Source: Entomortierella parvispora
Taxonomy: Eukaryota > Mortierellomycota > Mortierellomycetes > Mortierellales > Mortierellaceae
NCBI GenBank assembly: GCA_963573315.1
Contig: OY752152.1
Span: forward strand, 496,001 to 560,000
DNA: 64,000 nt
Reading direction: 5' to 3'
Part shown: one piece after another, positions 1 through 11,181 of the stretch
Layout: each line of letters begins with the position of its first letter
How positions within the stretch are numbered: the first letter of the stretch is position 1
Notes under the pieces: generated by a model
What the model was told of the DNA's origin: nothing
The model's input: the letters and a program-made list of their open reading frames with translations, nothing else
The model's database searches: none
Position numbers and translations under genes: made by a program

Positions 1-415
1 GATGCTCTGTTCGCTACCAAATCTTCATATATTCAAGGCCGAAGAACTCTATGAAAAGGATATGGATCCTGAATCGAGTTCTCCAAGGCCTTGGGTGTGT
101 ACCCGCTTGAAAGTACTCCATGTCGTAATCCTTGTCAAGGAGGACTCAGGTGGCCATGCTATGTTTCTTCAAAGGATAAGACTTTTGTCTTTTCTTCAAG
201 AGCTCCGAGTAGCGCCTTTGTGGTCTTCAGATAGTCTCCTTGGTCTTGCTTTCAGGCTTGAACATGGCTTGGATTCCCTCAAGAATTTGGGCCAAGGTTT
301 GAAAGAGGTTTTCGTGGATACTCGATTGGTTGACCTGGATGATTTGGTCTGGATGGCGACACATTGGCCCAAAGTTGAACGAGTACCTAGAGAAATCTTG
401 AGAGCTTTGCGATGA
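1..415 (+). CDS. 3' end of an F-box/LRR-like protein (partial)
   Basis: This is the C-terminal 137 residues of a gene whose start lies outside the window; the stop is TGA at 413-415. The text is leucine-rich and reads as LRR-like segments (LPNLHIFKAEEL, RLKVLHVVIL), and it ends in a WPKVERV-type tail. Mortierella-type F-box/leucine-rich-repeat proteins commonly end with a 'WM..HWPKL..V' segment like this one, so I infer membership of that large family. Such proteins are thought to be substrate adaptors of SCF ubiquitin ligases, but the F-box itself would be upstream and is not visible. The gene is tail-to-tail with the NLR-like gene, with only 61 bp between stops. The family assignment is by resemblance only. 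Confidence 0.55.
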   Translation, partial: MLCSLPNLHIFKAEELYEKDMDPESSSPRPWVCTRLKVLHVVILVKEDSGGHAMFLQRIRLLSFLQELRVAPLWSSDSLLGLAFRLEHGLDSLKNLGQGLKEVFVDTRLVDLDDLVWMATHWPKVERVPREILRALR

Positions 416-476
416 TGGAAGGGAGCGTGAACTCTTGTTCTTTATTTGGAAGATTTTTAGGCAATAAATTTGTTTA

Positions 477-3400
477 TCATCTATCCACCTCATCATCGTT
501 GTTATCAGTTTTGGCATCCTTTTGTTCTTTGTCACCATCCGTGAAATTCGACTCATCAATGGCATTCCCTTGCTGTAATAACTTTCTCTGCATCTTGTCA
601 AGTCCGATCGCGTCTGTGATCCTCGCTCCAGAGGATACCAGCCAATCTGAAGAACCCCAGACCAGCACAACGCGGACGTTTCCATCCAAATCTTCCATCA
701 ACCTCCAAACACAGACACTTCGATCCAAGCTCCCAGTCACGAACTCTGGGAATTTTGAATCCGGGTGCCAGTCGATACTCACAACTGGATCTCCAAACGC
801 CTTTAGGACGAACTGGCAGGACCCCCTGAGCTCGAGGGGCGATGTTGATAGCGACGACGATTGGATCCTCCAAAGACGAACACTGCGATCTACAGCTCCC
901 ACTGCGATCCACTGACCACATGGAGACCATGCAATAGACCGGATTATCAGCTTTAGGCCTTCATCCAAAACGAATAGAAACTCTTTTGTCTTCAAATCTC
1001 GGACACGCAGGATGCCGCCAAAGTCGCCAATCGCCATCATAGTTCCGCATGGTGAAAAAGAAAAAGGCTGCTGTGATACAATCCAAAGTATCGATGCACT
1101 CCAACGTATCAAGGTCCCAAAGACGAATAGTGTGGTCTCGACTGGCAGACGCCAACAGAGGGGACTTTACATTCGGAGAAAACGCCACACGCGAAATGAC
1201 TGATGTATGGCCCACCAACAGTCGCTCGCTCTCGTCCGCAGTGGAGAGTTGTTGGCGGTCCCACAGTCGACCATAACCGTCCACACCTCCCGAAGCGATC
1301 CAACGACCACAAGGAGAGTAGGACACGCAGTTACCTGTCCTGGAGAGGCCGCTACTAGATGGGATGGCCACTCCTTTGTGATCAAGATCGAAGAATTGCC
1401 ATCCTCCATTGGGAGCTACCATAGCCACTGCGATTTGCCGACTGTCAGGTGAAAAGGTCAATATGTTTGTCTGGTTTCCTTGCACGAGATCCGCGATCGT
1501 TTTCGACACTCCTGTTTTCGCGTCCCATTGTCGGACTCGCAAGTCCATACTGGAAGAGAGGATACTGTCTCCATTTGGTGAATATTTCACGCAGTTGACC
1601 TTGTGGGTGTGCCCACGGGATGCAAGACCAGCCCCGTTAGAGACCGACTGTTGGTGGTTCAAGTCACTGCTCAATTGCCAAAATCGCACAGTGCCGTCCC
1701 AGCTCGCTGAGGCGACTTCTCGATCATTCAGGAAAGTGACGTGAATAACGTGGTGTGTATGTCCATTCCAGACCGTCAATAAAGATCCGGTCAGTCGGTC
1801 CCAGAGTCTCACAGACTGGTCATTACTGCAAGTGGCAACTCGCTGACCATCCCTTGAAAAGGCCACGTCTTTGACCCTCAACGTATGTCCAACTAGCACG
1901 ACAGAGTCTTCATTTGTTCCTACTTTCCACAACTGCACCTCGTGTCCACTGCCAGCTGCAAGGGTCTGACCGTCAGGCGAGTATGAAACGGTATCAACTA
2001 CGCGAGATTGCGCATCGAATTCCTTCTCCATTTCCCCAGTTGCCACGTTCCAGATCCGTACATTCGATTCCTTGCTCCCTGCAGCAACGTAAAGGCCGTC
2101 TAGCGACCAGGCTAGACACTTGACTTTCTGAACTTGATCGCCCATAATGGAAACAACCGCCCCAGTCTCCTTGTTCCATATCCGAATCGTTCCGTCTTCG
2201 CTGGCTGAAGCAATTCGGAGCCCATCCGCCGAAAACTCGACACTTCTCACTTTGCCAGAATGCCCTTCTAATGTCCGATAGAGTTCACCACTTGGAAGAT
2301 TCCAAATTCGAATCACTCTATCCGAACTTCCAGACGCTATCTGGGAATTATCTCTGGAGAATGACCAAGCCAGGACCTTTGCTTTTTCTGCAGAAGCAAC
2401 AAAAGTCCAGATTCGACTCCAATCAGCCGAGCGGTAGACGCCAACCTCGCCCTTGTGGAGTCCCATCACCATTAGGGTTCCGTCAAATGAGCTGCGACAG
2501 AACCTCAGATCGGTCAAGTCAAAAAAGGGCTTTTCCCCAAACCAAACGTCAGACATCGAGGCTCCGCTGAAATTGGCTTGTCGCAGCCAAGTCCTGGTAA
2601 AGTTGACCTTTGTCAAAATCGCATTCTGAAACTGAGCAGAATCAAAGTATCCTCCAGTCAGATCGGCTCCAGGGATCCGTATTCCTCGTAGATCAGCCCC
2701 ATTGAAAGTCACTCCTGCTTGGACCAAGATCGTAATGGCATTGGATGCCGCTTGACTGTAGGAGATGTCCGACTTGGAAGAAAAAATGATGGCGTGGAGC
2801 TGCTCTTTAAACTTGTCGCTCTGCTGGATGCGCTCGGCCAGGAAATGTAATATCGATGGCTCGGAAACAAGGTTCAGTTGGCCGAATGGGTGGCTGACGA
2901 TAGCTGAAGCTCCTGAGAGGCTCTCCAAAAGACCGAGGTAAGGACCAGCATCTGGATAACCGTCCTCTTCGTAAAGTCTTTCCTTGGGCTCGAATACAGT
3001 GCAAGTGAAAAAGTATTCGAGGAGTGAACGATGAATAAATCCATAAACGTTCTTCCTGCGGGCCAATTGACAGGATTCTCGCAGCAACTTGACGTCAGCT
3101 TCAGAACTGAAAAACTCGGCTTTCCATGTCCGCTTATCTGCCATTGTCGAATATTCCACTGCATTGACTCCATTCTGCTCCAAAAAGATACTGGATGCCA
3201 GTCGCTTGGAAAAATCGAACCCGTTATAGATAAAATCGTCCTCAACCGTCTCCAATGCCTCTAGCTCGGTTGGGCTCATTTTGTCCTTTGACCGCTGCTC
3301 ACTCAGTCGCTCCCTTTCATGTCTGAAATTTTGTATTACAAACTCGTCATAGAGTCGGACACGAGTCATTCGAATAGCCGAGAGGTCTCGACTAGATCCT

Positions 3401-5853
3401 ACGATTCTTGGTAAGGTATCCAACATGAGTCTGAGCAAAAAGGGGTTTGTGACGAGGTCCATAAGCTGGGTCACCCTTCCAAGTTGTTCCAGGTATTGCG
3501 TCGTGGTCCAGACTTTTCGAGTTCCAAAGATTTGTTGACTCTCGGCTGCCGCGGTGTACTGGTCCAGATAGGCTTTGATTTGATCCATTTTGAAGGGAAC
3601 AATGGCTGCTTCCTCAAAGAGATCATTCAAGCCAGGGCGACTTTGTTGATAAGAGTCGTCGGCTTTTGGTTCGAAATAACTACGGTAATTTGGTCCGAGG
3701 TATTGGCTCCGGCAACTAATTATCATCTTGGCCTTCCACTGTCGGGGCCGGTTGAGACGGTTGTTCGTGTGAAGATTGGACATTTTTCGACACTCGTCGT
3801 AGCCATCACAGATCAGGATGAACTGTCGCGACTTTTTGAGCTCTTCAATTTGATCCGCGGCAAACAAGTTATTGTCCGTCAAGTGTTGCTGAATCAAATC
3901 CTTGTCCGGTCGGTCCACTGCCTTCAAATCAATAAGAAGAGGAATCCATCCTCCAGGCTTATACCTCATCCAAAGGTCATGCTCCAACTGCGTGTTGAAC
4001 ATGGACTTGCCGGCTCCAGAGTCACCGAGAATGAGCATCACCTCGCCTTTGCCATTCAGAAACCCTTCGACGCGCTCATGCAGCGGCACCAAACTGTCAC
4101 CTGTTGCCTGCAAACCTTGCTTTGACAATGGCAGGATATAAACAGCCGGTTTCCTGTAACCTTCCAGTCGCTCAATCCGGAGGCGATCCAAATGAAGTTC
4201 GAGATCTGGCATGTTGTTCACTTCTTTCAAAAGCAAAGACAATTCTGGTAAGGGAAGGCGGCTACTCAGAAGATGAGGGTAAAGGAACGCATCTCCTGTT
4301 CCTAGCTCTTGAATTTTCGCGGTAGCCTGTAAGCTGACGAGTTTACCAGCTGACTCATCTACCTGTAATTTCGCGATGTGGGTGAGGAGAACCAGTACAC
4401 CTTCTCTAAAATCCTTCTGCTTTGTTAAATAAAAGTTGGATTGGTGAATCTCCCCAAGAAAGTCAACGGCTTGACAACGTATGGAGGCATCCCAGGATGG
4501 ATCAATGGCAATCTTGCACAGCAACTGGCAGATGCCCCATTGGAACAATGGATCTTCACGGCATGGCTCTTCACAGACAAACTTGTTCAGGTCAGCGAAT
4601 AGACCCTCTCGGATTAGGACCTCAGACGCACGGATGGCCAGATACCAGGGACTCTTCGCGCCATGTCCAAGAGCGTCTTTTAAGCTGTTAAAGATTCCTA
4701 GCCCACCATTAATAACATCAGGAAGCCCATCGGGAATCCCAGAGATATCCAGATTGACGACTCCAGACATCTTGAGCAGACCACGGACCATTACAGCACA
4801 ATGTCTTAAGGAGCATTGTATGGCGCTTTCGTCGTCGGGCACCCATTCCACTGCTTGGAGAGCATAGAGCGCTTGGTACTGTAGGAAAACGTCATTGCTG
4901 CCCTGAAGCTTTGAGAGAGCCTTACGCAATGGCTCATGATCAAACTCTCGGTCGAGATCTTTGACCTTGTTGTCAGCCATGACGTTAAGCACCCTGGACG
5001 CAGCCAGGACCAGGTGACTTGAATTTTCGTTCGACTGCTGGGCAGGATCTTCCAAGCGCTGTCTGATAATTCGAAGGATCTGAATCATGTCATCAGATTG
5101 AAGGAATCCTGATGGCGCGTCTTGGACCAATTGAACTAGTCCCTGAAGTAGCTCCGTGTCCAAAATTCCGTTCTTGTTAAATTCGCCCATGAAGCATCGG
5201 AGAAGCGACTGGAAATGCTTCTTGTCCAGAATTGGTCCTAGAAGGACAACTTCTTGAATGCTCGCAGAATCCTTGGTGGACTTGGAAATGAATATGTCTA
5301 CCATCCTATAAGTCTGTTGGTGCAGATGGACGACTTCGAAGGGGCGACTGTCCATTCTCCGGATCCACTCCCTCTGGGAGTTTGTTCGCTCGTTCCTGTT
5401 AGCCTCTGGAAATATGAATGGCGTGGACGAAGAGGAAGATGGCGGAGACGGCAAAGGTGACGAAAACGGAGAAGATGCAAGAACCGGGCTAGCTACAAGA
5501 CTGGCACAAAAGACTAGTTGGCTGGTGTCCTCAATCCGGCTACCGATCGCTGGAAGTGGGGCGATATTCACAATGCTCAGGGGAAAGTTCTCAAAAAAGA
5601 TGTCTGAGCGGAGAACACGTGGCTCAGGTCGAGTAGAAGCAGGTATTGAATCTAGTCCTTCTACAGGAATATTGGTCGCCGCCGCGGGGGGTTTTCCATG
5701 TTCAACAAGAACAGTTGCGATCCCGCTGTTCAATGATCGCTCCTGCTTGTGTGTCGGTGGATTGACGACCTTTTTGGCAGAGTTGAATATGCGAGAGAAC
5801 ACTGCTTTTTTGGATTTAGCAGGGGTATCCGTGCTGTGAGTTCCGTGCGTCAT
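477..5853 (-). pseudogene. NLR-like STAND protein: ARM/HEAT, NACHT, pentapeptide and WD40 repeats; one frameshift
   Basis: This is a very large single-exon gene on the minus strand. The first ATG is at 5853-5851; an upstream in-frame TTG at 5907 is not a credible start. Visible order: a basic, disordered N-terminus; helical ARM/HEAT-like repeats at about residues 160-560; a NACHT-type P-loop NTPase with Walker A GDSGAGKS near 609 and Walker B ILICDGYDE near 680; pentapeptide-like repeats (GADLTGGYF, ANFSGASM) near 1050-1100; then about a dozen WD40 repeats to the end. The frame breaks inside a WD40 blade at the A5 run 1061-1065. Dropping one base there would rejoin the WD40 text to a second frame that runs to TGA at 479-477, giving about 1791 residues. 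The architecture is that of fungal NLR-like receptors, with WD40 as sensor and NACHT as the oligomerising ATPase; their roles include non-self recognition. It could be a recent pseudogene, a programmed or assembly artefact, or a C-terminally truncated but functional protein. Confidence 0.85.
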
Positions 5854-6472
5854 GGCAATAAGCCTAGTACGGAAGGCAATGGCAGATTCATTATTACTCT
5901 TGGGCAAGGAGTTTTGAAGTGCTCTATGTGCAGGGTTATTTTCTACCTCGATTCGGGATGTGTGGTGCTACTGAAGTTGAGGACTGGCGCAGTGAAGGGC
6001 TGGGGTGAGGAGACCTGTGTGCAACGCGTCTGACTGCAAGGGGAGAGCCGTTAGATCAAGTTCGGATTTCATGCAATATGCTGCTGTGTGTTCTTCGAGC
6101 ATACTTACGCAGTCTAGCGCTAACAGATACGATGAAATGAGTGTGCTTCTGAAGGAATGAAAGAGATGCAAATTAGGTTGCCACTTGCATGCGCTGGCTG
6201 CCTGGAAATGATGAGATGAGCCAAAGGCATGCAATTCCAACAATTTTTTTCTCTCACCCCGGCATGTCGCACAAAAACAACCACCAAACGACGCCGCTCT
6301 GAATTGGGTTTGCTACAAACAACGTCCGGTCCCCGGTCAGCGAGGGCGCTCAGCGTCGACACACTGGCAATGCAGCTCACATGTCCCATTGTTACCCAGA
6401 TGAGCCAGAGGGTTGCATGGTCTAAATGGTGTATTGGCAAAACATTATTGCATTTATCTAACACGTTATATC
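5854..6472. other. Intergenic region: 5' side of the NLR-like gene, 3' side of the zinc-ribbon gene
   Basis: About 620 bp with no supportable gene. Both neighbours are on the minus strand, so this should hold the promoter of the NLR-like gene (right of 5853) and the 3' UTR of the 1497-aa gene (left of 6473). I see no RNA gene or repeat of note. Confidence 0.6.
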
Positions 6473-9400
6473 TCAATCATCCCTATCTTCCACCAGCTCG
6501 TCCTGCTCCGTCTCCATCTCCATTTCCACATCTTCTTGCTGCTGCTGCTGCTGTTGGAAAGGCCTGAACATTGTCGCTGTCGCCGTCTTGTGTTGCGCTC
6601 CAACAGGGTCATCGTGATCTCCGAGTGCAATCCGACTAACCCCGACAGCATTCACATCCTCGTCTTCGTCAACTCGTTCAAGTCCCCGCTCTCCAATAGA
6701 GTCTACAAGGTGACGGTCACTCTCAGTCTCGTCATTATCTTGATCGTCACCCTTGTCATCCTTCAGATCGTCGTCGTCGTCGTCATCATCTTCTTCCTCG
6801 TCATTCGCAAGTGTAGCCGTCATTGACGAAAGAGAGTTCATGGATGAAGAGCACCCCAAGGTCGTCGTAGTGGAAAGAGGGGCACCAGTGCCCATCCTTG
6901 AGCCATGGCTGTGATCGTTCCTCGACCCAAGGTTATGTTGCTGTGGAAGCTGTTGTTGACGTCGGTGCTGGTGATGATGATCTCCAAAGGTTATGACTGT
7001 ATTATCCTCTGCCTCTCCCTCGGCCTCGTCCTCCTCGAGCTCATCGACCAATTCTTCACCACAGTCGTCACGTTGGATACTCCTTCTCGCTTCTTCCCTT
7101 TCTTGTTTTAGTGGAGCAGTCATTCCTTTATCCTGAGGCTGTTGTTGCTGACCATCAACCACCGTTTCGACGCCATCGTCAAGTTCCAAGACCTTGGGTC
7201 TCAACATCAGCCCGAAATCTTCGGAACGAAACGAGGCAACGACATTTGGAGGGATCAGGATCCTCCACCCAGCGGTTTCGACCCTTGTAAACATAGAATA
7301 GTCCACCCCGAGTTCCTTTTGGTCCTCCAAAGTGACATAGGAAGAGGCTTGTGCCACCTTCAAGGCCTCAATGGTAGGGCTGTTTCCTGAGGACAGCCCT
7401 AGGCCGATATCCTTTCTGTTCAAGTAATCGACTCCGAAAACCTGGACTGCAGAGCTGTTCTCGCTGGGGTTCGAAGGAGTCAAGAGAGGAGTGGCATTTG
7501 TAGATACCGCGGCCTTCGCCGCTGCTGCAAGGGCTGCCGCCGTCGCCTCAGCCATCGTACCAACCATGTCTCCCTTGATCGGCATCTCTCCTTCGTCCGA
7601 ATGACGACGATCAAGACTTGCAGGCGCAGTCGCATCCGAGTCATCCGACCGTCGCTTCTTGGAGGCCGAGCCGCCCTCGATCTCCATACTATCGTAAGGA
7701 GAGGCAGAGCGACGGATCGTAAAATGGGGCGAGGAGGACGAGCCTGCGGCCTGGTGCAGAGGTGTGCGCTTCAGATTGGGCTGAGATTTAGCGCGATGTA
7801 CTGATTTGCTGTTGCCTTGATTGTTGTCGGCGGTAGCGGTAGGGTACGACTGCATGTATCCTGGTTGAGTAATCTCGATCACAAGCTTTGAGCTCTGTTG
7901 AAGCCGCAGACCTAGAGCATCCATCGAGTCTAGGGTTTGACTTGTCGGCCGTCCACCGTTATTGTTTTCACCGTTTGGGGGAAAACAGGTTAGCTTGATG
8001 GCGCTCTTGGGCAAAGCCTTGTCCAGACTGGAGGCTGGATCCATTATTGGGCTCGAGGCCCGATAGATCCGCTGTGGTCCACTTTGATAGTGTTGTTGAT
8101 GATGTTGACTGTGGGTTGTGTACAGGTTTTGGTGGGAGCTGATGCGGTTCAAAGCGTGGGAAATACTCTTGCGCTTGGCACCATGGATCGTCCGAATGAT
8201 AGGACCTAAAAATATCATTCGATGATGAATGAACCGATTTGTGAGCCATCTTGTTCCTTTCTATCAAATAAATAAGCCGCTATCAAAAACTAGAGTATTA
8301 TACATCACTTACGACCATCCGAGTCCAGCTCCTGGTACTCTGGCGACATCTCTCGATTACTGTCCCCTCCTTGCTCAGAGTCATACTGATCACGATCATC
8401 CATTCTTGGTGTCTGGTAGTACAGGCTGGAGGACGATCCCTGATGTCTTACAGCTTGTCGCGCCTGATGAGAAGGCAGAGAGTGTGAATACCGCATGGGC
8501 TCCGATTGAGGTGTTCCCAAACCAGGATGGCCACCGTGACTGATCCAAGGGGACGACACCTGAGATGAAGTCGTGGATCCTGCCCCTCCACCTTGCTGGT
8601 GGTGGTGACTGGGCTGCGAATACCTCATTGGAGGCGTCATTGGCTGTCTTGACGATTCCTCAAAAGGATCCACAGGGTCCAGGGGATGCTGTGGGGAAGT
8701 ATCTCCCCGGAAAGACTGTCGGTTCTGACTGTGAGAATGAGGATGGGAGAGCAAAGGCGAGGAGGAAGACGAGGGTGGTGCAGGCTGAATAGCTCGAAGC
8801 TTTTGATGTGGGGCACGGGAAGAAGCGGCGCCGGGGGCAAGGAGCGTGCTCGCGTTCAACCGCTCATACTTGTCTCGATGCATCTGCGGGTATTCTTCTG
8901 CCTCACTCGTGCGGCGATCGTATGGATGCGAGAGCGGCGATGGCATTGGGGGTGGAAGACCGGATGACGACGAGGAGGATAGGTATCCGCCATAGCCAGC
9001 ATGGGGTTGGCTCATGCGACGCTGGAAATAGCCTGTTGAACCCGCGGGACCTCCCTCATCAAAACGACCTGCACCCGCCAACGTACGCAAGGGTGGTGTT
9101 CCCGCCCCAATGTTGTGGCCATGAGGGGCTTGATGGGCAATTTCTCTGCTTGGAGATGACCGAGGAGATGCCGACAGAGCTGGAGAATGCGCCTCGTGTC
9201 CAAGTCCAAGCAGCTTCTGAGAGCCGGGAATAGGAGAATTCATGGTCATGGACGAAGAGGACGACGTCTGCAATGTCGCTGCATAGGACTGGGAGGACCT
9301 TCGATCGGTTGGAGCACCAAGCTGCTGAGCAGAATCGCGACGGTTGAGCTGACGATGTAACTGTCGGTGTTGCTGCTGCTGCAGTGCATGCGACGAATAG

Positions 9401-11181
9401 CCGATGCTACCTCGGTGCTCACGCTGATACTCTTGCTGCTCTAGGTACTGCTGGTGGCGCTGTTGACCAATGTTTGGATGTGAATGAGAGTGGTGGAGCT
9501 TTTGACGGCCAGCTGAGGAAGGCGGTCCTTGAGGAGGATGAGTTGGACCCGTGGGTGTCACAGATCGATCCGGCGGACCATAGCTAGGTCGCTGTTGACG
9601 ATATGATCGAGAGTCTTCCCCATCAAGTGGAGGAGTCCCTGGGACTTGAAGGTGGTGACCGGCAGAAGATTGTTGCATTGGCGGCAGCTGGGAGGAAGAG
9701 CCGTTACGACTGTCATGGTCCATGATCGGCGACGACATCATGGCGTCTTCGGCAGCCAGCGACTTTCGTCTGAGCTGCTGCACAGAAGCACGACGGCTGA
9801 TTTTTCCACCGTGCAGCGAAGGACGACGAGCGCTGGAGGAGAGTTGTGGGTGAAGAATCATCCGATCATCACCAGTACCCTCAAAAGCATCAAGGTCAAT
9901 GGCCAGCGGGTTGGAGTCATCCACATCATCTTGTGTCTGGGACGACTGCTCCATGTCTTCGTCGTCCTGATCTGCTTTTGCTCGCTCTAGTGCCTTTTCA
10001 GACCCGATCTGAGGGCTATTGATGGCCTTGACCTTGGATCCCCGACGTGACTTGACGCCCGGAGGGGGCGCCAATGCCAGGCTGTTCTCACCAGAGCCTG
10101 ACCCTGGTGTATTCGAGTCTGGCAGGGAGTGGCCGTAGACGACGCCGGCAATCATGTTGCGGATCTTGGATTCGGAGTACGACTTGTTGCAAATCAAACT
10201 CATCGACACGGGGGGTCTGCACTTGAAGCGTAGGTTACCATCTATGTTGGAGCGTCCAAAAGGAATAGTAGAAGAAGAATACAGATGTTTGAGTATAGGC
10301 ATCAACAACTGTTTGCAAGGAGAGCTTAAAGTAAGGAGGTGCACAGTACCAGACATGCCGTCACGCTGGATGGTGTTCCGGCAGAAGCATTTTGCACAAG
10401 GAATCAAATTTCGGAACTGCTTGAACAAGGCAATCGTCTCTTCCTGGAGTGCTGAACGAGGGATGGTTGCGGGCATGGTGCGCAGCGAAGGTCTTCTTGA
10501 AGACGACGTCGAAGTTGCGGTTGTGGGCGTGTCCATATGGGCTGTGGTGGGGCTAGACGGAGCCTCAAGGTGCGCCGACGATGTGGACGTGTTGACGACC
10601 AAGTGCGTTCGCTCTGAGGCGTGCTGTTGCGAATAGCTGTCCTGGTCGCGCTCTGTCTCCGAGGACGATCCATCCTGCAGCGAGTCCTCGTCGTGTGTCA
10701 TGATGATGTCCGGTGTGTTGACCGTTGGCGTGGTTGCAACACCGTGCTCCGTCTTCAATTTCAGCAGCTGCTGGTGTTGTTGAGGTTGAGTCGAGGGGTA
10801 GGTGTGGTTGCTGCCGATGTTGTAGTTCTGGTCCTCCTGTGATGGTGGTGGCGGTGGTTGTTGTGAGCGCATCTGCGTCTGTTCAGAATGTGAAGGGGCC
10901 ATCGAAAACGGATGAACTGGAGACTCGTCTGCGTAGTCCATTCGTCCTTCAAAATCATTCACAGCCCTCGAGGGATCAATTGTCGCAGAGCGATCGCGCG
11001 GTGCCTGTGTTCGACTGTCCATTTCCAGCGGGTGGATGTCATGATCCGGCTCTGTTTTGATGGCAGAGGAGGCCACTGATTTGGATGGCGACTGGGCCCT
11101 TGGCCCTGGCGAGGAGCTGTTGTGGTTGTTGTCATTGTTGCTGCTGTTAGCTAGGGTCGACTGTGACAGTGCGGACAGCAT
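6473..11181 (-). CDS. Large low-complexity protein with a zinc-ribbon-like core; three exons
   Basis: The proposed model is complement(join(6473..8205, 8313..10241, 10350..11181)), ATG at 11181 and 1497 residues. Intron 2 (8312-8206) has donor GTAAGT and acceptor TTTTTAG and joins two frames. Intron 1 (10349-10242, 108 bp, GTACTG...CATAG) is a multiple of three and contains no stop, so it is easily mistaken for coding. Removing it brings CAKC, an RDG-(S)-DGNLRFKC segment and ICNKSYSESKIRNM together, around residues 255-310. That resembles a four-cysteine zinc ribbon of the type in IS1 InsA-like or nuclear proteins. Most of the rest is Gln/Ser/Pro/His-rich and disordered. A more ordered C-terminal part has SAIKLTCFPP near residue 975 and VDYSMFTRVETAGWRILIPP further on. 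A nuclear regulator is plausible but unproven. The family is not recognised beyond this. Confidence 0.75.
10242..10349 (-). other. Predicted in-frame (3n) intron inside the zinc-ribbon gene
   Basis: On the minus strand this reads GTACTGTG at its start and ACATAG at its end, 108 bp (36 codons) with no stop. Translated, it gives a Leu/Ser-rich stretch that splits a cysteine cluster. Spliced, the cluster becomes a compact zinc-ribbon-like motif. This is inference from motif continuity; RNA reads would decide. Confidence 0.65.

Noticed and set aside
5854-5907. N-terminal extension of the NLR-like protein from a TTG codon
   Set aside because: It is not an ATG. The first in-frame ATG at 5853 fits the basic N-terminus of the family better.
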